This document shows positions 58,280-64,000 of a stretch of DNA of 64,000 nucleotides, piece after piece. The notes under the pieces are model-generated. The model made no database searches, was not told the origin of the DNA, and saw only the letters and a program-made list of their open reading frames with translations. Positions within the stretch are counted from its first letter, which is position 1. The number at the start of each line of letters is the position of its first letter. Location of the stretch: assembly GCA_002224055.1 (NCBI GenBank), contig AZLU01000027.1:217830-281829 (forward strand), read 5' to 3'. Made by a program: the position numbers and the translations under genes. Origin of the DNA: Pezizomycotina sp. ARF18 (lineage: Eukaryota; Ascomycota).

Positions 58280-59865
58280 TTACAGAGCTAATATGTACGG
58301 AGATTTATTTCCAGCCTCTTCACCACGGCGCTCCTTTTCTACCCGCTCGTCAAAGTCTTTCTGGGCTTCTTCCTTTGCGAAGCTCCGGCTGCGCTCAGAG
58401 TCAGAGAATGTGAAAGAATCTTGCTTGGATTGTCCGCGTCCGCTTGGAACCGAGCTTCCTCGCGCTCTCGACCAGGCACTTTCGTGCGGCGCATCCGACT
58501 GGGTATCAACAGCCTCTTTTCTGAGTCGCTCCCAGGCTGAGCCCCTGATTCGTATGCGCTCGAGGGTTCCTCTCTAGATGATGTTCTAGAGGATTGAGGC
58601 TGTCTGCTGCTCCTCTCTCGCTGACTCTCCTGGCTCCTTTGGATCTGATTAGAACGGTCGCTCCAACTGCTTCCGCCAGTCGTCTTCTCGGAAGATTCCG
58701 AACGGACATCGTCGCCCCAGAAAATCTCGGTATCCGCAGTAGCGCCGCCGAGGCTCATATCATTGTCTGCGCTCTTACTCTCAGCCGCTTTCTGAAAGAA
58801 ACTGGGATCTACTAATAGGCGTAGAAGCGGGTGCAGTCCGCTGCTCAGAATTATCGTCACCGTATAGACCGATCGGATCCGCGTCCTGGTCTGATGGCGG
58901 CACCTGAGGAGCGCGGTGCCAGCCATCCTCTGCTGCCGCTCTGCCGCTTCGGCTCTGGCGCGCTGCTGCTCGTGTGCGATGAAAGTTTTACGGTCGTGGT
59001 GGTACCTAGCCAGCCTAGGATCCTGCGCCTCTCGCTGCTCATCCATGCGCCGCCGAACGTGATACCCAGAATTCCACCCAGTAGGTGGCCGACGAACATG
59101 TACGACGCTAGCCGAGCTGCTAATCCTATGCTTGTCGATATCCTTTCGCGGGGCTCCCCTGGCGCAAGATCTCTTGTATACGTTTCATATCTTCGATGCT
59201 TGGTTTTCGTGGCCTTTGAGATTGACCTTGAGCTTGACCGGGACTTTGCTCTGGTGGCGGTGGTTGTTGGTGGTGTTGTTTTCCCTGGCCCAGTTGAAAC
59301 GGGTTTACCGGTCCCTCCGCGGGCGGCGGCGGCGGCAGCGCTTGTGGTCTCTGCTGCTCAGGATCGAAGCCCCAAGTCCTATTACCCGATCTAAAATCAA
59401 CCGGCGACCCCGGCGGTTTACTCCCTCCCGAAAACGGACCACCCCCACCGCCAGCACTCGCCCTGTCGTCAAACGTGTTCATATTAAACGCAGCTCCGAA
59501 CGGCCACCAATTCGGTCTCGTCATCCACCTCCCGCGCCCAAAAGCATCCCGATCGACTGCCCGTACGATCCGACGACGAAAATATTCTGATGTACTCGTT
59601 CAGGCTATCGTACTCGGCCCGCGTGAAGTGGCGCGGAAGCTGCTCCGCGCGGCGCCGGAGGACCTCTTTGGCGGAGTTTCGGGTAAGCTTGGGGAAGCCA
59701 TCCACCACGGTAGCCGCGGAAGCCGCCGGGGTCCGCTGCCGGGGTCGTCGCTGTAGCTTTCGGCCGCCGGATCGTCATTGTCGTCGGGTAGAATTCGTAC
59801 TCCGGCGAGGTCGGGTCGTCGCGGGGGTTGAGGGCTGCTTGAGGCAGCCGCGAATTCGATGCCAT
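58280..59865 (-). CDS. putative membrane protein, Pro/Gln-rich, family not recognised
   Basis: I do not recognise the family. From the ATG at 59865 the reading is MASNSRLPQAALNPRDDPTS, then VVDGFPKLTRNSAKEVLRRR and FTRAEYDSLNEYIRIF. A low-complexity part follows, Pro/Gln/Gly-rich (PPPPPAEGPVNPFQLGQGK and similar), then RPRKPSIEDMKRIQEILRQG. A hydrophobic segment ASYMFVGHLLGGILGITFGG (about 59040-59105) looks membrane-spanning. A charged region with RYHHDRKTFIAHEQQRARAE follows, then a Ser/Arg/Glu-rich, probably disordered tail ending FDERVEKERRGEEAGNKSPY. The frame breaks at about 59650, 59560, 59120, 58850 and 58440. It could be a real fungal gene of unknown role; a mitochondrial or ER membrane site is only a guess. 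Confidence 0.6.
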
Positions 59866-60360
59866 TATCTACCTTAGTTCCTTAGCGATTTTGATTTATA
59901 TTAGCACAAGTAGTTGTAAATATATTAGAGCTATGGAATATATTCGTTTTCATTTTCACTATTGAAGGATAGAACAAGCTGAATTGCTCTTTTTACGAGG
60001 GAAAGAAAAGGGGTCAAGAATTGATCGCCCACTCAGCACCTTTGCTGCTGTTTTTCAACCAAGACCTTGAATATTACACTTTGTATTGTGCGTAATTTTA
60101 TTCGAATTATTGTCAGATCAGATTCGATTTTCTATAATAGCCCCATGGCCCTTAACCCGAGCTGCCGATCAATCTTGATAATAAAAGCGGGCGGAATTGA
60201 GTGATTGCTTTGTAAGGATGTAAGCACTTTGACGTCGTTGAAGTTTACGGATGGCGGGATGACGACAAATAGAAATAAGGGAATAAGGGTGGGATTGCTT
60301 TTTTGGTGGGGCACGGAGACGCCAAGACAAACCGAGCAGGTTTGATTTTCTTTCTTTCAT

Positions 60361-60391
<31 letters not shown>

Positions 60392-60585
60392 CCTCAACCG
60401 TTTTCTCATTTTTCTTTCTTCGAGCAATTCAACCCGCAGAACAATCAGATCCTCACGATGATCACACTCGAAGCACAACATTGATATGCTTCACTTTCAC
60501 ATATTCCTCATCTCTCCGGCTGACAACACAGCCAATTTACGTTCCCTTTGAAGCCATTTTCATCTTTTAGATCCTTTTTGCCGCA
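59866..60585. promoter_or_regulatory. divergent promoter region with T run
   Basis: About 720 bp separate two divergent genes. A T run of about 29 bases lies at 60363-60391. No gene is recognised. Confidence 0.5.
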
Positions 60586-61226
60586 ATGGTCAGAGTAAAA
60601 CACCGCTACCTCCTCTTCAACATCTACTACCCTACAGCGCCATCCGCCGAGACATTTGCGGTCGGCTCTTCACGCCAAGCTCTGCTTCGATTTCTTCCCT
60701 CTCCACGCAGGTACCAAAGCCGCTGTGGTTCTCGACGCCGTCGTCACCGCAGCTTACCTCCCAGGCGCTCGCTTCCATCTTCCGAGAAAGCATCGGCGTG
60801 AACTTTGGTGATTGGGGCTCTGGGATTGCCGGATCACTTTCCAGTACGTATATATACCCAATAAAAAAAAATTTTTTTTTCGTTGCTAAAGCTCTTCTCT
60901 CTTACCATCTAAAAATAGTCAAGTACTTCTCATCGCGCACGTCAACGGGTATCGTACGCATTGCCAGGGAACATTTCCGCACGGTCTGGGCCGCACTTAC
61001 CTTCGTTCGGGAAATACAGGGAAGAGAAGTCGTCATCGCGGTTTCACACGTCAGCGGGACGATAAAGAAGGTAGAACAGCACGCGGTGAAGCTGGCCAAT
61101 AGGTCGATTTACCGCGCTGCGGAGGCGGCAGGTTCCGCGCCAAAGCAGAGGATTACGATTCCGTCCCTCGATTTGGACCTCGACGACGCCGACGAAGGGA
61201 TCGACGGAAAGGAGGGCGGCGAGTAA
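60586..61226 (+). CDS. POP5: RNase P / MRP subunit Pop5
   Basis: Pop5 is a protein subunit of RNase P and RNase MRP, which process tRNA and rRNA precursors (family knowledge; Rpp14/Pop5 family). The start MVRVKHRYLLFNIYYPTAP is the family's N-terminal signature. After a frame break near 60680 the first exon runs to an intron at about 60843-60919. The second exon encodes VKYFSSRTSTGIVRIAREHF, then TVWAALTFVREIQGREVVIA and HVSGTIKKVEQHAVKLANRS. It ends with an acidic tail near 61224. The intron contains a T run. Confidence 0.9.
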
Positions 61227-62197
61227 TAAGGGGGACGCGAATGTCATATGATGTCTTTTTTTCTATGGGAACATGAATATACTGTTCGTGACCACCAGAG
61301 TCATGTCGTGTTGAAGATGCTGACACGTAAGAATCTATATAATTATTACCTTGAAGAGAATAACGTGGCTCTCCCCTCGGGGATACCGGTTCGAAAAAAA
61401 CAAAGTGCCGAACAATCAAGGAAACTGCCGGCGTTTATTATAATAATCTTCTGAATTATTGGGCTCGTATATGCGGCTGCTTTCTGGCAAGTTCCGAATA
61501 TATCTGCGAAATATTAATAATATCCTGGACTCGTGGACTCATCAAGGAAAAGGATTCCGCAAACATGGTTATGGAAAACATCCCTCCGAGGAAATGGATC
61601 TTGGTTCTCTAAGTGTTGCAAGATCTCAATCCGATATATGGTAAAAGAATGGATTAATTCCATCATGCAGGTGCAAATCTCAACTTTAGAAGATGGTTAT
61701 CGGGCGAGACTTTTTAACTGCGTGCGGAATATCTTCAAAGGCAGGACGCAGATAAAAATTCGGCCGATGTTTTTATCTCTGTTGAATCAGCGGATTAATT
61801 AAGCGAATTTTAGAGAAAGCCACCAGGATCATTTGCGATCGGTGAAAGAACTACCGACCGCCGACATTCAAATAACAAGCACCGGGTGACAAGCCTTCCC
61901 TCTCTTAAAATTCCCTGATTTATAAAATGGAAAGGACCTGCTCGTCCCGAAATAAGGGATACGACTAGCCTTGTCTATTATATCATTTGGATTACCCTTA
62001 CGCTTTGCATTTGAGGTCCCAAAAATCAATTATATTACGAAATATCGATATAAATACGACGTTTTGAGGTCTCACAGAGTTTCGAACCGAAAATTTCTTT
62101 CTTGTCTCCAGGATAAGACTTCGCTCTACTTTGCACGACACAAAACTAGGCTTGGTCATTTGAAAGAGACTCAAAGCCCGCCGCCCCACCAGCCACC
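61227..62197. other. intergenic region
   Basis: Nearly 1 kb between two plus-strand genes. Short open frames at 61459-61644 and 61533-61802 have no recognisable features. No gene is supported. Confidence 0.5.
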
Positions 62198-63495
62198 ATG
62201 TCGTCATCGTCGCAAGGCCAAAGTTCAGGGCAAGCAGGGCAACAACAACAACAAGTCACTTTTCCTCATCTAGCACCGATAGCTGTTCTGGGGGCCTGCC
62301 GAGCGTGTCCGTGGATGTCCCAATCTCAGCAGTATTCACGTTTCTGTTTGTTCTCGGTGCAGTAACTCACGTAAGAAAATCAAATTTACCCCAGACTGTT
62401 TTGGATTAAGAGGTCCGTGCTGTGTATTACCAGCACGCTCTCCTCATGGATGCCGCGTGCAAACATGCGATATACTGACCGTTTCAATTCTTTTTATCGC
62501 AGATGACGATTTTACAAGTTAATATGAGGAAGCATAAAAAGAAGTTTATTATATCTGGGATAATATTTGGTAAGTATCTTTTCAACTTCTGTTCTCTCAT
62601 ATTTTGTTTATCTCACCTTTTCATTATCTTGCTTTTTTGTGTATATTACCTATTTGTTATGGCAATATAGCGAACACTTGACTGAATGCGTGCTGTGATT
62701 TTATGAAATATGTACCGTTGTATTTTTTTTTTCTTTGCTTGCTAACTTGTTGATTCCTACAGGCTTCTGTATGTCGCGAATAGTCACATTGGCAATGCGC
62801 ATAGCATGGGCGTGCCACCAGAACAGTGTCAGGGTCGCAATCGCTTCGCAGGTCTTCAACAACGCGGGTGTCGTCCTGATCTTCATCGTCAACCTAATAT
62901 TCGCGCAGCGAATCCTTCGAGCCGTGCACCCGCGCTACCAGTGGAACAAACCCTTCAGTCTCGCATTTAAATTCTACTACCCTCCGTCGTCGGCGTGCTC
63001 GTCATCGTAATCGTGGCGACGTGCCTGTCGTTTTACACTATAGACCATACGAAGCAGAAGCGGTACGCGAACATGCGCAAGTTCGGATAGTTTACTTTTC
63101 CGTCTTTCCATTTCGGCGTTGTTCGTTCTGCTCGCGGCTCTGGTCTTGCCGACGAAGGAAGAAAGAGTACCTTTCGGCCACGGGAGGATGCGGACGCAGG
63201 TTATCATAGTCGCAGTTGCGACTCTGTTAATTGCGTTCGGCGCCATATTCAGGGCAGTCATCGCCTTCCTGCCGCCGCGACCGAGTAATAACCCGCCGTG
63301 GTACGATACGAGGCCGGTATTTACAACATCTTCTTTACAGTTGAGATATTGGTAGTTCTGCTGTACGCCATCATGAGGGTTGATAAGAGATTCCACATCC
63401 CCGACAAGAAGGACAGGATCGTGCAGAGGGAAGGCAAGGTTGGTAACAACCGCGAAGACGAGGAGGAGAGGATGGCGGACGATATTGCGGATTAA
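62198..63495 (+). CDS. DUF3112 / family C-like GPCR-type membrane protein
   Basis: This matches the fungal DUF3112 proteins, often annotated as family C-like G-protein-coupled receptor proteins; their role is not established (family knowledge). The start MSSSSQGQSSGQAGQQQQQV is polar, then several membrane helices: FTFLFVLGAVTH (read across a frame break), FIISGIIFGFCMSRIVTLAM, FNNAGVVLIFIVNLIFAQRI, GVLVIVIVATCLSFYTIDHT, VLAALVLPTKEERVPFGHGR, TQVIIVAVATLLIAFGAIFR and IYNIFFTVEILVVLLYAIMR. The C terminus is charged (HIPDKKDRIVQREGKV) and ends MADDIAD. Introns are at about 62371-62504 and 62571-62762, with correct phase. Frame breaks lie near 62300, 62985 and 63310. Confidence 0.82.
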
Positions 63496-64000
63496 GAGTT
63501 GCACATGAATTTTTTTTTATTCGGCGTTGTTGCATTTTCGAAATGGCTATCAATATTTCGCTATGGGAAAAGTTGGCACGTAATTGCTTAACTATGAAGC
63601 ATCATAATTCTATCTATATGGAAACTAAATGACCCTCGGGCAGAAATTGTTGTGTTCTAATGTATAGCAATATTTGATTATCAATGTATAATAGGCGTCT
63701 CAATTGCAAATCAAAATTATATAAACAAAAACAAAAAAAGGGGGGAAGAAAAGAGGAGGAAAGGCCCTCTGCGCTTCAAATCTCTCTCTCTCTCTCTCTC
63801 CATATGCATTTTCTTTCCTTTCTGGCTGTTGCACGAGACAAGTCGCGCTGGCTTGTTGGCTTTGCTTTTATCAAAGAAAAATTACAGCGTGGGGATATAT
63901 TGATAGCACGAATTTTAAAAAAAAAAAAAAAAAAAAAAAAGGCGTCTGTTTCGAGAGTACGCCCTGGGAAAAAAAAGTCTGGGTACAAGACAAGAGTACG
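63496..64000. other. 3' region with microsatellites and repeat copy
   Basis: This final 500 bp has a TC microsatellite, a 24-A run at about 63917-63940 and a copy of the 15-bp repeat at 63980-63994. No gene is recognised. Confidence 0.5.
63780..63800 (+). repeat. (TC) microsatellite
   Basis: About ten uninterrupted TC units. Confidence 0.9.

Noticed and set aside
1-64000. CRISPR array, bacterial operon, prophage or biosynthetic gene cluster
   Set aside because: The window is spliced eukaryotic sequence, without regularly spaced repeats, ribosome binding sites or co-directional clusters of pathway genes. Short direct repeats are microsatellites.

Overview
The window is nuclear DNA of a filamentous ascomycete (Pezizomycotina-type). 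The genes are conserved eukaryotic housekeeping genes split by many short GT..AG introns (about 50-170 nt, often with a CTAAC-like branch site). The set includes fungus-specific members: fungal Tom20, a Ssp120-like protein, Tvp15, She4/UNC-45, a fused CnxE and a DUF3112 receptor-like protein. Intergenic and intronic DNA is rich in A/T homopolymers (up to 35 T) and microsatellites. I could not fix the class or genus.

Layout. From 0.5 to 44.3 kb and again from 56.5 to 63.5 kb the window is gene-dense, mostly in divergent and convergent pairs: ALG2, Rdx/SelT-like protein, ARP3, taspase/asparaginase-2 family protein, TFB4, SSP120-like, TRM12/TYW2, a coiled-coil protein, SHE4/UNC-45, DBR1, TOM20, BUB3, EXO84, CNX1/gephyrin (cnxE), a Nudix protein, RPB8, AP-3 beta (APL6), CLP1, TVP15, HUB1, a fungus-specific protein with trypsin-like hallmarks, then a PP2A-like phosphatase (PPG1 type), a membrane protein, POP5 and the DUF3112 protein. 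The genes serve unrelated processes (glycosylation, actin nucleation, transcription and RNA processing, vesicle traffic, mitochondrial import, spindle checkpoint, Mo-cofactor synthesis). I see no biosynthetic or operon-like cluster.

From about 44.4 to 56.5 kb the sequence is gene-poor and accessory-like. It holds coding fragments I do not recognise, a tandem 21/22-residue protein repeat, a 15-bp inverted repeat with a third copy at the right edge of the window, microsatellites and long A/T runs.

Nearly every conserved gene is interrupted by one-base frameshifts, mostly missing bases in short homopolymers, while the codons on both sides stay conserved. The simplest reading is uncorrected sequencing or assembly error, not gene decay. 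Gene spans below follow the conserved protein across such breaks and are not single open frames. No clear new multi-gene system was found. The best candidates for something undescribed are the trypsin-like protein (42.3-44.3 kb), the repeat-bearing fragment (44.7-45.4 kb) and the protein at 49.0-50.2 kb.
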